Origin: JANYLB01 sp963837715
GTDB lineage: Bacteria; Actinomycetota; Acidimicrobiia; IMCC26256; JANYLB01
NCBI GenBank assembly: GCA_963837715.1
Contig: CAWIOF010000004.1
Coordinates: 1,240,001 to 1,304,000 of the forward strand
Direction of reading: 5' to 3'
Length of the DNA stretch: 64,000 nt
The notes beneath the pieces were generated by a model. It was not told the origin of the DNA. It saw only the letters and a program-made list of their open reading frames with translations, and did no database searches. Each line of letters starts with the position of its first letter. Position 1 is the stretch's first letter. Shown in pieces: positions 1 to 7,736 of this stretch. The position numbers and the translations under genes were made by a program.

Positions 1-670
1 AGAAGATCATCGTGTGCACCCGCCGCACGCGATCCGACGTGTTCGGCCGGGCCAGGTGGACGGTGAGGCCGTGGTGGAACGCGACCGCGCCGCACGGCAC
101 CTCGACGAGCACCGGTTCGGTCGACGCGACATCGGGGTGGGCGAGGATGTCTTCCGGCTCCGGGCCGAACACCCCGAAGATGTCGACGAACTGGTCGAGG
201 CCCACCCGGTGGCTGCCGGGGACGTAAGCCATTGCTCCTGCGTCGCGGGTCGAGCCGTCGAAGGGGATCCACGCGGTGACCTGGTCGTGCTCGGCGATCG
301 GCCAGTACGGGTGATCCTGGTGGGGATCGGTCGCGCGGCCGCCCGCCTCCTTGTACAGGGCCTGGTCGTGCCAGAGCCGAACGGCATCGGCACCGAGCAG
401 CTCGGCGGCGACCCGGCCGATGCGCGGGTGGAACGTGAGCGGGAGCACCGACGGGTTGTCTTCCCAGAGGTTCATGCACTGTTGGAACGACTGCTCGTAG
501 CGGCTCTTCTGTTCCAGCGGGCGCGTGTCGTCGCGTTGGCGGGCGGCCACGGCGGCGTCGACCGCGGCGCCGTACTGCTCGAGCTCGCGGTCGGTGAGGA
601 GATCCGGCACCACGACGAATCCGTCGCGCTCGAACTGGGCGACGAGATCGGGGGCCGCGAGCAGGCTCAT
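1..670 (-). CDS. Phytanoyl-CoA dioxygenase (PhyH) family protein, partial at 3' end
   Basis: Fe(II)/2-oxoglutarate-dependent oxygenase of the PhyH family, which typically hydroxylates alpha positions of acyl-CoAs or small organic acids. About 223 residues are visible from ATG at 670; the C-terminus lies beyond the window. The translation starts MSLLAAPDLVAQFERDGF, carries the iron-binding HQD motif (in HQDHPYWP, about residue 125) and the distal His in HHGLTVHLARPN, followed by an Arg (RRVHTMIF) suited to 2-oxoglutarate binding. Its start codon overlaps the stop of the upstream acyltransferase-fold gene (ATGA, 667-670), so the two are probably co-translated. The substrate is unknown. Confidence 0.85.
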   Translation of the reverse strand, partial: MSLLAAPDLVAQFERDGFVVVPDLLTDRELEQYGAAVDAAVAARQRDDTRPLEQKSRYEQSFQQCMNLWEDNPSVLPLTFHPRIGRVAAELLGADAVRLWHDQALYKEAGGRATDPHQDHPYWPIAEHDQVTAWIPFDGSTRDAGAMAYVPGSHRVGLDQFVDIFGVFGPEPEDILAHPDVASTEPVLVEVPCGAVAFHHGLTVHLARPNTSDRVRRVHTMIF

Positions 671-1497
671 GGTTCGAGAGTGAGGCCCGCCGACGCAGGG
701 TCCTCGAGCATCTGCGCGAACCGCTTGATCGCGTAGCCCGCGTACAAGCCGTCTTCGACGCGCTCGTCGTACGTCCACTTCAGCACGACGGTCCGACGTT
801 TGCGGGTGGGGTCGGCCGGGTCGACACGCGGCCGGCCGTAGACGCAGAAGATGCCGATGGTGCCGTACTCGTAGAGGTGGTGGTACACGGGTTCGAGGCC
901 GATGCTTCCCAGGTTGGCGAAGAATGCGCTGGCGTACATCGGGTCGCCCCCGATGAACGCGTTCGGCAGCAGGCCGAGCGCGTCGATGCCGTGCACGAGC
1001 CGGAAACCGAGTCGCTTCAGCGGACCGGGCAGTTTCAGCACGAGGTCGAGCTCCTTGTCGACTCCGCTCGGCCCACCGAAGCGTTCGTCGCGGAGCTGTA
1101 CCTGCATCTCGGTCACCATCTGTTCGAAGGTCTCCGACGGTTCGAACCGACGCTTGATGATCACGATCGGCGAGCCCTCGGCGAGCTTGCGCTTCGCCGA
1201 GTACGAGAGCCAGATCCCGTCGCGCTGGTAGAGGCCGCCACCGGCGACGAACCGGTTCAGGTTCGGGTACTTCTCGAACCCCTTCACCGCCGACCAGAGC
1301 AGCACGTGGAACGGGGTGATCTGTGTGTCGGGGTGCGACTCGTTGAAGCCGCGCACGAAGGCGTCGGTCTTCGTGAGGTCGAGCGTCTGCTCCCAGAAGA
1401 TCGTCGACTCGTTCCGAGTCCGCATCATGTACGGCATGATCCGGCGGTACGCAGGGACGTCGCGCACCAGCGTCCCGTCGGCGCGCTGCTTCTTCAC
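667..1497 (-). CDS. 2-oxoacid dehydrogenase E2-type acyltransferase-fold protein, catalytic His replaced
   Basis: A 276-residue protein resembling the catalytic core of E2 acyltransferases (chloramphenicol acetyltransferase fold), without lipoyl or peripheral-subunit-binding domains. The family active site near the C-terminus is HRVxDG; here it reads DERVEDG (about 244-250), with Glu at the catalytic His position, so ordinary CoA acyltransfer is doubtful. GTG start at 1497. A six-codon reading frame (ATG at 1514, MKTQHP) ends over this start and sits closer to the GAGGAA ribosome site, suggesting translational coupling. It is followed by PhyH with a 4-nt overlap. Family assignment is by motif and overall resemblance. 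Confidence 0.7.
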   Translation of the reverse strand: MKKQRADGTLVRDVPAYRRIMPYMMRTRNESTIFWEQTLDLTKTDAFVRGFNESHPDTQITPFHVLLWSAVKGFEKYPNLNRFVAGGGLYQRDGIWLSYSAKRKLAEGSPIVIIKRRFEPSETFEQMVTEMQVQLRDERFGGPSGVDKELDLVLKLPGPLKRLGFRLVHGIDALGLLPNAFIGGDPMYASAFFANLGSIGLEPVYHHLYEYGTIGIFCVYGRPRVDPADPTRKRRTVVLKWTYDERVEDGLYAGYAIKRFAQMLEDPASAGLTLEP

Positions 1498-1543
1498 GGG
1501 TGCTGGGTCTTCATCGGCGTACGTTCCTCACGAGGAAGCGAGC

Positions 1544-2311
1544 CTAGCGAGCAGTCCGCTCGAGGCCCGCGGCGACGGCGTGGCCGGTCATCGCGGCGTT
1601 GAGATACGGCTCGGGGTCGTGCGCCCGGTGGCCGTTGTCGACGGCGAAGTCGGTGACGCGGGGTCCGAACCGTTCGGCCAGCTTCGGCGCGGCGCACATC
1701 CGGTCGCCGAGGGCGGCGACGTTGGTCCAGCTGACGACAGTGCCCGGCCACGCACCGATACCGTCGACGGGTGCCGGATCGAGGTGTGGGAAGACGATGC
1801 CCTCGGCGCCGAGCGGCGAGCCGATCGTGACGAAGTCGGTGACGCCCCACTCCGGGTGCGCGCACAGCGCCTCGTAGGCGACCACGCTTCCGAGCGAGTG
1901 GGCGATGACCACCCGGGTGTCGGGATCGATGGCGCGTTCGACTCGGGCCCGCACCGCGACCCGGATCGACGGGTCGGCGAAGTACCGACCGACCTGGTCG
2001 ATCAGGCGGTGCAGCATCTCGGTTCCCACCGCCTGGGCGATGACCTCGAGCCCGCCGCTTCCCTGCAGCTGTCCGGCCAGGTCGAGGAGCCCGGAGTTGC
2101 GGGCCACCTGCTCGAGATCGGCGTCGGTCGGCTCTGCGTCGGGCGCGTGCCGGAAGAGGTCGCCGTAGAACGCGACGGAGAAATCATCGGCCGAGATGTC
2201 GACGTCGGCATGCCAGAGTCCGTCGCGCACCGCGGGGAGCCACCGCCCCCCGATCTCGTTCGGGCCCCACAACTCGTTGAACGCCCCGTGGACTCCGACC
2301 ACCCGCGCCAT
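1544..2311 (-). CDS. Alpha/beta hydrolase (lipase-like)
   Basis: A 255-residue soluble protein with the nucleophile elbow AHSLGS (Ser about 139) in VVIAHSLGSVVAYEAL, N-terminal VVGVHGAFNELWG giving an oxyanion-type HG, and a late His in the VDNGHRAHD region. The Asp is not certain. The architecture fits a small esterase or lipase-type hydrolase; similar proteins occur as orphan genes in Actinobacteria. No signal peptide. It is read away from the HdeD-like gene, with about 70 bp between the two starts, and lies 46 bp upstream of the E2-like gene. The substrate is not predictable. Confidence 0.75.
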   Translation of the reverse strand: MARVVGVHGAFNELWGPNEIGGRWLPAVRDGLWHADVDISADDFSVAFYGDLFRHAPDAEPTDADLEQVARNSGLLDLAGQLQGSGGLEVIAQAVGTEMLHRLIDQVGRYFADPSIRVAVRARVERAIDPDTRVVIAHSLGSVVAYEALCAHPEWGVTDFVTIGSPLGAEGIVFPHLDPAPVDGIGAWPGTVVSWTNVAALGDRMCAAPKLAERFGPRVTDFAVDNGHRAHDPEPYLNAAMTGHAVAAGLERTAR

Positions 2312-2379
2312 GGGCCCCGAGACTAGGGCCCCGGACCGAGGTCCCCGATCGTGGCGGAGCGGATCGGTACCCTTCGGGC

Positions 2380-2964
2380 ATGGAACCCATGGGTGGCGGG
2401 GAAGTCACGAACAGTGAAGCGCGCGCGATGGTGCGCGAGGTGTCGAGCGTCTGGTGGATCGTGCTCGTGGTCGGCCTGATCTTCGTCGGCTTCGGCATCG
2501 TGATGCTCTTCGACGTCGCGGCGGGAGCGCGGGTCATCTCGACGATCGTCGGGATCTTCCTGATCTTCGACGGCATCGTCGGACTGGTCACGGCCGGGCG
2601 CAACGGTGGTTCGCGGGGTCTCGGGATCGTGCTCGGGATCGTGCTGATCATCGGGGGCATCGTCGTCGTGGTCTGGCCGGGAGTCACGTTCCTGGTGATC
2701 GCCGTCGTCTGGGGCATCACGATCGTGGTCGGCGGCATCACGAGGATCGTCGGGTCCGTCACCGTGCGGGGCCACGGCTGGGGGTGGCTGCTCGTGATCG
2801 GGATCGCGGAGCTCGCCGTGGGAATCGCCGCGTTGGTGTGGCCGCACATCACGGCCTACGTGATCCTGCTGCTGATCGGGATCTACGCGATCGTGGCCGG
2901 TCTCATCCAGATCTTCCTGGCCTTCGCGCTCAAGAAGGCACCCGAACGCCTCGGGATGAGCTAG
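2380..2964 (+). CDS. HdeD/DUF308 family membrane protein
   Basis: A 194-residue integral membrane protein with six hydrophobic segments rich in Val/Ile/Gly (for example WWIVLVVGLIFVGFGIVML and LLLIGIYAIVAGLIQIFL). The repeated pairs of helices separated by short arginine-containing loops are the usual pattern of DUF308, the family of E. coli HdeD (acid-resistance membrane protein). ATG at 2380 is taken as start; ATG 2389 and ATG 2428 are in frame and possible. The stop codon touches the repeat array that fills the gap to the convergent P450. The role in this organism is unknown. Confidence 0.75.
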   Translation: MEPMGGGEVTNSEARAMVREVSSVWWIVLVVGLIFVGFGIVMLFDVAAGARVISTIVGIFLIFDGIVGLVTAGRNGGSRGLGIVLGIVLIIGGIVVVVWPGVTFLVIAVVWGITIVVGGITRIVGSVTVRGHGWGWLLVIGIAELAVGIAALVWPHITAYVILLLIGIYAIVAGLIQIFLAFALKKAPERLGMS

Positions 2965-3222
2965 CCCGGCGCAGCGGATTCGAACCGTCAGCACCTCAGC
3001 CGGTGAGCGGTCGAGCCGGCGCAGCGGATTCGACCGTCAAGCCGGAGAAGCAGCGGAGCCGGCGGACTTCCCCGAAGAGCACCTCAGCCGGTGAGCGGTC
3101 GAGCCGGCGCAGCGGATTCGACCGTCAAGCCGGAGAAGCAGCGGAGCCGGCGGACTTCCCCGAAGAGCACCTCAGCCGGTGAGCGGTCGAGCCGGCGCAG
3201 CGGATTCGACCGTCAAGCCGGC
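2965..3222. repeat. 88-bp tandem repeat array between convergent genes
   Basis: Two full copies (2992-3079, 3080-3167) and a partial third (3168-3222) repeat with an exact 88-bp period; a degenerate piece precedes them at 2965-2991. Each unit contains an inverted repeat with arms CGGTCGA and TCGACCG flanking a GC-rich 15-base loop, then a segment beginning GCCGGAGAAGCAGCGG. The array starts directly after the HdeD-like stop and its last copy contains the stop codon of the minus-strand P450 (3213-3215). A related array with a different spacer lies at 42727-42983. Function unknown; REP-like or terminator-like. Confidence 0.9.
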
Positions 3223-4475
3223 GTGAACGTGCACGGCATGCGTTTGATGCCATGGATGAAGCTCGACTGGAGCATCTCGGGTTCGGCAGTGATCTCGAGG
3301 TCGGGGAGTCGACGGAAGAGCTCCTCGAACATCACCGAGATCTCGCGCCGGGCGAGGTTCGCGCCCAGGCAGAAGTGGGGCCCGCCGCCGCCGTAGCCCG
3401 CGTGCGGGTTCGGGTACCGCGTGATGTCGAACCGGAACGGATCCGGGAAGGCGCGCTCGTCGCGGTTCGCGGAGTTGAACCAGAGCACGACCTTCTCGCC
3501 CTCCTTGATGGGATGGCCGGAGATCTCGGTGTCCTGGGTCGCGGTGCGGCGGAAGTGGATCACCGGGGTCGCGTAGCGGACGATCTCCTCGACCGCGTTC
3601 TGCGCGTGGCCGTCGAAGTCGGAAATCCAGAGCGCCTTCTGGTCCGGGTTTCGGGTGAGCTCGAGCATCCCGTGGCTGATGGCCGTGCGCGTCGTCTCGT
3701 TGCCGGCCACGACGAGGAGGATGAAGAACGACGCGAACTCGGTGAGCGTGAGGCGTTCCCCGTCGACCTCGGCGTGCATGAGGGTGCTGGTGATGTCGTC
3801 GGTGGGCTCGTCGAGCCGCTGCTGGCCGAGCTCCGACGCCATCTGGTGCAGCGTCATGAACGCGCCGAGGAGGTCCTCGAACGAGTTCACGTACTCCGGG
3901 TCGCCGACGCCCAGGATGATGTTCGTCTGCTCGAACACGGTCTGCCGCATCGACTGCGGGACCCCGGTCATGTCGCAGATGATCCGCAGCGGGAGCTCGG
4001 CGGCGATCTCGCGCACGAAGTCGCACTCGCCCTTGGCGGCGACGTTGTCGACGATGTCGACCGCCGCGGTGCGCACCGAGTCGAGCAGCTTGTTGAGCTC
4101 CTTCGGGGTGAAGCCGCTGCTCACGAGCCGACGGAGCCGGGCGTGGCGGGGGTCGTCCATGTTGATGATGCTGCCGAGGAACTCGCCCATCCCGTCGGGG
4201 ATGTCGCCGATGTTCGAGCCCCCGCGCGACGAGCAGAACAGCTCGGCGTGGCGGCTCGCGTAGATGACGTCGTCGAACCGGGTGAGCGCCCAGAATCCCG
4301 GACCCTGCCCGAAGTTCTCGATCAGCGGTTCCTCGTGGAACGAGATCGGTGCTTCGTCGCGCAGCAGCTTGAAGACGGCTTCGCGTTCGGCGTCGGGTCG
4401 GGCCCACAGGTCGAGCTGGCCGAGCTCGACCTCGGGCACGGACAGCGGCGAGGGTCCCGGAAGGGTGGGCGTCAT
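3213..4475 (-). CDS. Cytochrome P450 (CYP125/CYP142-like)
   Basis: A 420-residue haem monooxygenase, intact. Visible signatures: I-helix AGNETTR (about 257-263), ExxR in EEIVRYATP (about 297-300) and the haem-ligand loop GGGGPHFCLGANLAR with Cys about 369. NMDDPRHARLRRLVSSGFTP and the overall length match the actinobacterial CYP124/125/142 group, whose known members hydroxylate sterol side chains or branched lipids; the exact substrate is an inference. It is the last gene of a run with MTA phosphorylase and MTA deaminase (36 bp behind the latter). Its stop codon lies inside the adjoining repeat array. A ferredoxin partner is not visible nearby. Confidence 0.9.
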   Translation of the reverse strand: MTPTLPGPSPLSVPEVELGQLDLWARPDAEREAVFKLLRDEAPISFHEEPLIENFGQGPGFWALTRFDDVIYASRHAELFCSSRGGSNIGDIPDGMGEFLGSIINMDDPRHARLRRLVSSGFTPKELNKLLDSVRTAAVDIVDNVAAKGECDFVREIAAELPLRIICDMTGVPQSMRQTVFEQTNIILGVGDPEYVNSFEDLLGAFMTLHQMASELGQQRLDEPTDDITSTLMHAEVDGERLTLTEFASFFILLVVAGNETTRTAISHGMLELTRNPDQKALWISDFDGHAQNAVEEIVRYATPVIHFRRTATQDTEISGHPIKEGEKVVLWFNSANRDERAFPDPFRFDITRYPNPHAGYGGGGPHFCLGANLARREISVMFEELFRRLPDLEITAEPEMLQSSFIHGIKRMPCTFTPA

Positions 4476-4511
4476 GCCGGGAGGCTAGCGAGACGCCGGG
4501 AGGCCCGACGG

Positions 4512-5793
4512 CTACGCGAGGGTCGTCCGCAGGCGCGCTGCGCAGCGGGCTGCGTTGGCTACGACTTCCTCTTCGCCCGGGACCCGACGTTGCTCCATCA
4601 GCACTGCACCGTCGACCACGACAGTGTCGACGGCCGCTCCGGTCGCCGAGTAGACGAGCCCGGCGACACGATCCGACGGAACCGATTCGGCCGTCCCGAG
4701 GTCGACGAGCAGGAAGTCGGCCGGGCTGCCGACCTCGAGGGGCCGACCTCCCAGCCGGGGCGCCGTCTGGCCGGTCACGATCGCCCAGGCGTCGGCGGCC
4801 GGGAGCATCGCAGGGTCGGCGGTGGTGTGCTTCTGGAGGAGCGACAGGAGCTTGACGTCCTGCATCAGGTCGAGCGAGTTGTTCGACGCTGCGCCATCGG
4901 TGCCGATCCCGATCGGCACCCCTGCGGCCCGGGCTGCGGGGTACGGGAACGCCCGGCCGGTTGCGAGCTTCATGTTCGACGCCGGGTTCGTGACGATCGT
5001 CGCACCGCGGGCCGCGATCAGGTCGAGCTCGGAATCGTCGAGCCACACCCCGTGCGCGAGCACGGTCTGGTCGCTCAGGACCCCGAGGCCGTCGAGGTAC
5101 GGGGTGGGGCGCATACCGTTCGCGGCGAGGCAGTCGTCGACCTCACCCTTCGTCTCCGACAGGTGGATCTGCAGCGGGACGTCGCGCTCGGCGCTCAGCG
5201 CACCGAGTCGGCGCAGCGAGTCGGCCCCGACGGTGTAGATCGCGTGGGCCGCGAGCGACGGAACGACCCGCGGCCCGAACTCTCCGAGCCGGTCGAGCGC
5301 CTCGGGGACCGCGTCGATGCGATTCCATTCGGGTGCGTCGGGCGTCTCGATCACCGGAACGCTGATCACGCCACGGAGTCCGGCGTCGACGACGGCCACG
5401 CGCGATGTCGAACTGGAACCAGTACATGTCCCAGAAGCAGGTGGTACCGGACCGGATCATCTCGAGCGCGGCGAGCCGGGTCCCCCAGTAGACGTCGTCG
5501 GCGGTGAGCGCGGCTTCGGCGGGCCAGATGCGGGTGCGCAGCCAGTCCATGAGCGGGAGGTCGTCGCCGTAGCCGCGGAAGAGCGTCATCGCCGCGTGGG
5601 TGTGCGCGTTGACGAGCCCGGGGGTGAGGGCGAGCCCACGACCGTCGAGCACGGTCTCGTCAGGAATCGTTCCGGGCGGAGCTCCTCCGGGGGTGCCGGC
5701 GAGGGTCTCGCCGAGTTCGACGATCACGCCGTCCTCGACGCGCAACGAGACTGGCTCGCCGTCGAGCACGACGTCGCGTACGAGGAGGCTCAT
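4512..5793 (-). CDS. Amidohydrolase, 5-methylthioadenosine/S-adenosylhomocysteine deaminase-like (frameshifted)
   Basis: Metal-dependent amidohydrolase of the MTA/SAH deaminase (MtaD) type, about 426 residues after correction. The N-terminal part holds LTPGLVNAHTHAAMTLFRG (metal HxH) and DDLPLMDWL; the C-terminal part holds QIHLSETKGE, LAHGVWLDD and GIGTDGAASNNSLDLM, the expected metal and base residues. Reading frame changes at about 5400-5408: removing one G of a GG pair joins FDIAR to AVVDAGL. The start ATG 5793 overlaps the stop of the MTA phosphorylase (ATGA), so both act on the same methylthioadenosine pool. The break is probably a sequence error. Confidence 0.85.
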
Positions 5794-6491
5794 CGCAGCT
5801 CCGCGAGCGCGGGGATCACGGTGCCGACGTCGGCGACGATGCGGGCGCGGTTCGCCTCGGCTCCCGCCGCGTACTCCTCCATGGTGAGGTTCGTCGGTTC
5901 GAGGCCGTTGGCGAGGTTGTCGACCACGCAGACGGCGGCGTAGGCGAGGCCGCTCTCCCGGGCGACGACGCACTCCGATGCGATGGTCATCCCGACCACG
6001 TCGGCGACGCGCGTGAGGGCGCGGACCTCAGCCGGTGTCTCGAAGCGGGGCCCCGTCGTCTGTGCGTACACGCCGCCGTCGATCAGGTGGGTGTCGGTGA
6101 CGCGGGTCCAGACCGAGATCAGCTCGGTCCGCCACTCCGCGTCGAACCCGGGGATGGAATGGCCCCGGGCGTCGTCGAATCGGGTGGGGTTGGCTCCGGG
6201 GGCGTAGAAGTCGTCGGGGGCGACGATGGTGCCCACCGGCCAGTCTGTGCGCAGGCTCCCGGCCGACGAGATCGCGATGATCCGGTCGCACCCCGCGGCG
6301 ACCAGGGCGTCGAGGTTGCGAACGTGGTCGAGCCGGTGGGCCGGGGTGAACGTGTCGAGACCGTGGCGCTCGAGCCAGACGGCGTCGTCGGTCTCGAGCA
6401 GGGGGACCCCGACGTGCTCGATCCGCCGAGCCGACTCGCTCGCGGCAGCGCGCATCACGCCGTGGCCACCGATGAGCGCAAGCTTCGACAT
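5790..6491 (-). CDS. MTAP family purine nucleoside phosphorylase
   Basis: A 233-residue phosphorylase of the 5'-methylthioadenosine phosphorylase/PNP family, which cleaves MTA (or a related nucleoside) with phosphate to adenine and methylthioribose-1-phosphate. Evidence: LIGGHG near the N-terminus, AISSAGSLRTDWPVG, GGVYAQTTGPRFETPAEVR and VGMTIASECVVARE, all typical of the family; length is slightly short for the group (about 240-270). It is first in a run with MTA deaminase and a P450. Having both a phosphorylase and a deaminase for MTA in overlapping genes is unusual. Substrate preference (MTA versus inosine derivative) cannot be read from the sequence. Confidence 0.85.
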   Translation of the reverse strand: MSKLALIGGHGVMRAAASESARRIEHVGVPLLETDDAVWLERHGLDTFTPAHRLDHVRNLDALVAAGCDRIIAISSAGSLRTDWPVGTIVAPDDFYAPGANPTRFDDARGHSIPGFDAEWRTELISVWTRVTDTHLIDGGVYAQTTGPRFETPAEVRALTRVADVVGMTIASECVVARESGLAYAAVCVVDNLANGLEPTNLTMEEYAAGAEANRARIVADVGTVIPALAELR

Positions 6492-6517
6492 CGCCGGATT
6501 GTAGGAGGGAGCTGGTT

Positions 6518-6962
6518 TCAGGCGCGGAGCTTGTCGAGCGCGCGCTCGAGCACCTCGAGCTCGTCGGGGTCGAGCCGGTCGATCAGCTCGTGCTGGAGGT
6601 CGTCGAGATGGATGGCCAAGCCTTCGTCGAGCTTCTGTTCACCGTTCGGGGTGAGGACCACCCACTGGACGCGCCTGTCCGTCGGGCACGAAGTTCGGAC
6701 GACGAGACCGGCGTCGACGACCCGGTCGACGAGACGGGTCGCGCCGCCGCTGGTGAGCCCGAGCTGGCACGCGAGCTCCGACATCGTGAGGCGGGTCCCG
6801 GGGGAGCGGCCGATCCGGAGCAGCACCTCGAAGAAGGAGCTGCTCATCGCCGAGTGCGACGCCAATGACGCGGTCGAACGCACGCTCGAGCCGACGGTGG
6901 GCCTCGTGGAGGAGCCCGTACGTGGTGATCCGGGGGTCGTCCCGGTTCCCTGCCGCGGTCAT
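6518..6962 (-). CDS. MarR family regulator (frameshifted)
   Basis: Winged-helix regulator of about 148 residues. The N-terminal helix (MTAAGNRDDPRITTYGLL, ATG 6962) and the DNA-binding part (SSFFEVLLRIGRS, TMSELACQLGLTSGG, then LVDRVVDAGLV and DRR) are in different frames. Deleting one G near 6850 gives a continuous VALGMSSSFFEVLL. It is divergent from the YceI gene, with two palindromes in the shared promoter region, so it likely controls YceI and itself. The ligand is unknown. Confidence 0.8.
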
Positions 6963-6984
6963 GGCGCAGACTATAGCTCCAGGT

Positions 6985-7022
6985 ACTTGACAAGTCAGCT
7001 AATGCGGTGCAAGATAGTTGCA
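6985..7022. promoter_or_regulatory. Divergent MarR/YceI promoter with two palindromes
   Basis: A perfect -35 hexamer TTGACA (6987-6992) lies 17 bp from CAAGAT (7010-7015), giving a plausible promoter towards YceI. The -35 is embedded in the palindrome ACTTGACAAGT (6985-6995) and the -10 in TGCAAGATAGTTGCA (7008-7022), both suitable as MarR sites. Binding of the neighbouring MarR here is inferred. Confidence 0.55.
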
Positions 7023-7065
7023 GAAGCAGAGAATGAGTCCGCAGAGACAGCCAACGGAGGTTCCG

Positions 7066-7649
7066 ATGACCACGACGCAGAACACCACGAGCCAGACGAC
7101 CGGCCTGCCCGAGGCCGGGAACTGGGCGATCGACACCGCCCACTCCTCGGTCGAGTTCGTCGTCCGACACCTGATGATGGCGAAGGTCCGAGGCAGCTTC
7201 ACCGACTTCAACGGCACGATCGAGATCGGCGACACCCCCGAGAGCTCCTCGGTGCAGGTCGAGATCCAGGTCGCGAGCGTCAACACCCGCGACGCCCAGC
7301 GCGATGGCCACCTCACGTCGCCCGACTTCTTCGACGCCGAGGCCCATCCCACGATCAGCTTCCGCTCGACGGCAGTGCGTGACCAGGGCGGCAGCAACTA
7401 CGCAGTCGACGGGGAGCTCACCCTGCTGGGGACGACGAAGCCCGTCACGCTCGACCTCACCTACCAGGGCACAGCCCGGGACCCGTGGGGCAACGACAAG
7501 GCCGTCTTCTCCGCCGAGACCGAGATCGACCGCGAAGATGGGGTCTGACCTGGAACCAGGCGCTCGAGACCGGCGGCGTCCTGGTCGGCAAGAAGGCCAA
7601 GATCGAGATCGAGGTCGAAGCGGTCAAGCCGGCTCCCTCCGAGGGCTGA
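7066..7649 (+). CDS. YceI family protein (frameshifted near the C-terminus)
   Basis: Lipocalin-like YceI protein, about 194 residues; the family binds polyisoprenoids or amphiphiles and is often stress-linked. ATG 7066 has a GGAGG seven bases upstream. Visible family features: WAIDTAHSSVEFVVRHLM, VRGSFTDFNGTI, GHLTSPDFFDAEAHPTISF and the final GGVLVGKKAKIEIEVEAV. The frame breaks at about 7538 within GATGGGGTC: one base appears missing, the only net deletion among the broken genes here. After repair the end reads LTWNQALETGGVLVGKK. No signal peptide, so probably cytoplasmic. Followed by a strong hairpin. Confidence 0.85.
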
Positions 7650-7654
7650 TCCAC

Positions 7655-7692
7655 CCGGGCCGGGCCGGGGAGCTTCTCCTCGCCCGGCCCGG
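7655..7692 (+). terminator. GC-rich hairpin after YceI
   Basis: Perfect 11-bp arms CCGGGCCGGGC (7655-7665) and GCCCGGCCCGG (7682-7692), extended by partly pairing bases, start 6 nt after the YceI stop. There is no U-tract, as is common in GC-rich actinobacteria. It precedes the next start at 7737. Confidence 0.65.
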
Positions 7693-7736
7693 TGCGGCCG
7701 GTTCAGCCGGTGCGGCGCCCTGCCGATGGTCTGGGC

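Noticed and set aside
2965..3222. CRISPR array
   Set aside because: Repeats of 88 bp with spacers identical within the array; no cas genes nearby. Classified as tandem repeat.
3252..5507. Open frame of 751 codons on the plus strand
   Set aside because: It is the antisense of the P450 and MTA deaminase genes, whose motifs are clear on the minus strand; its composition is Asp/Arg/Glu/Val-rich shadow sequence.
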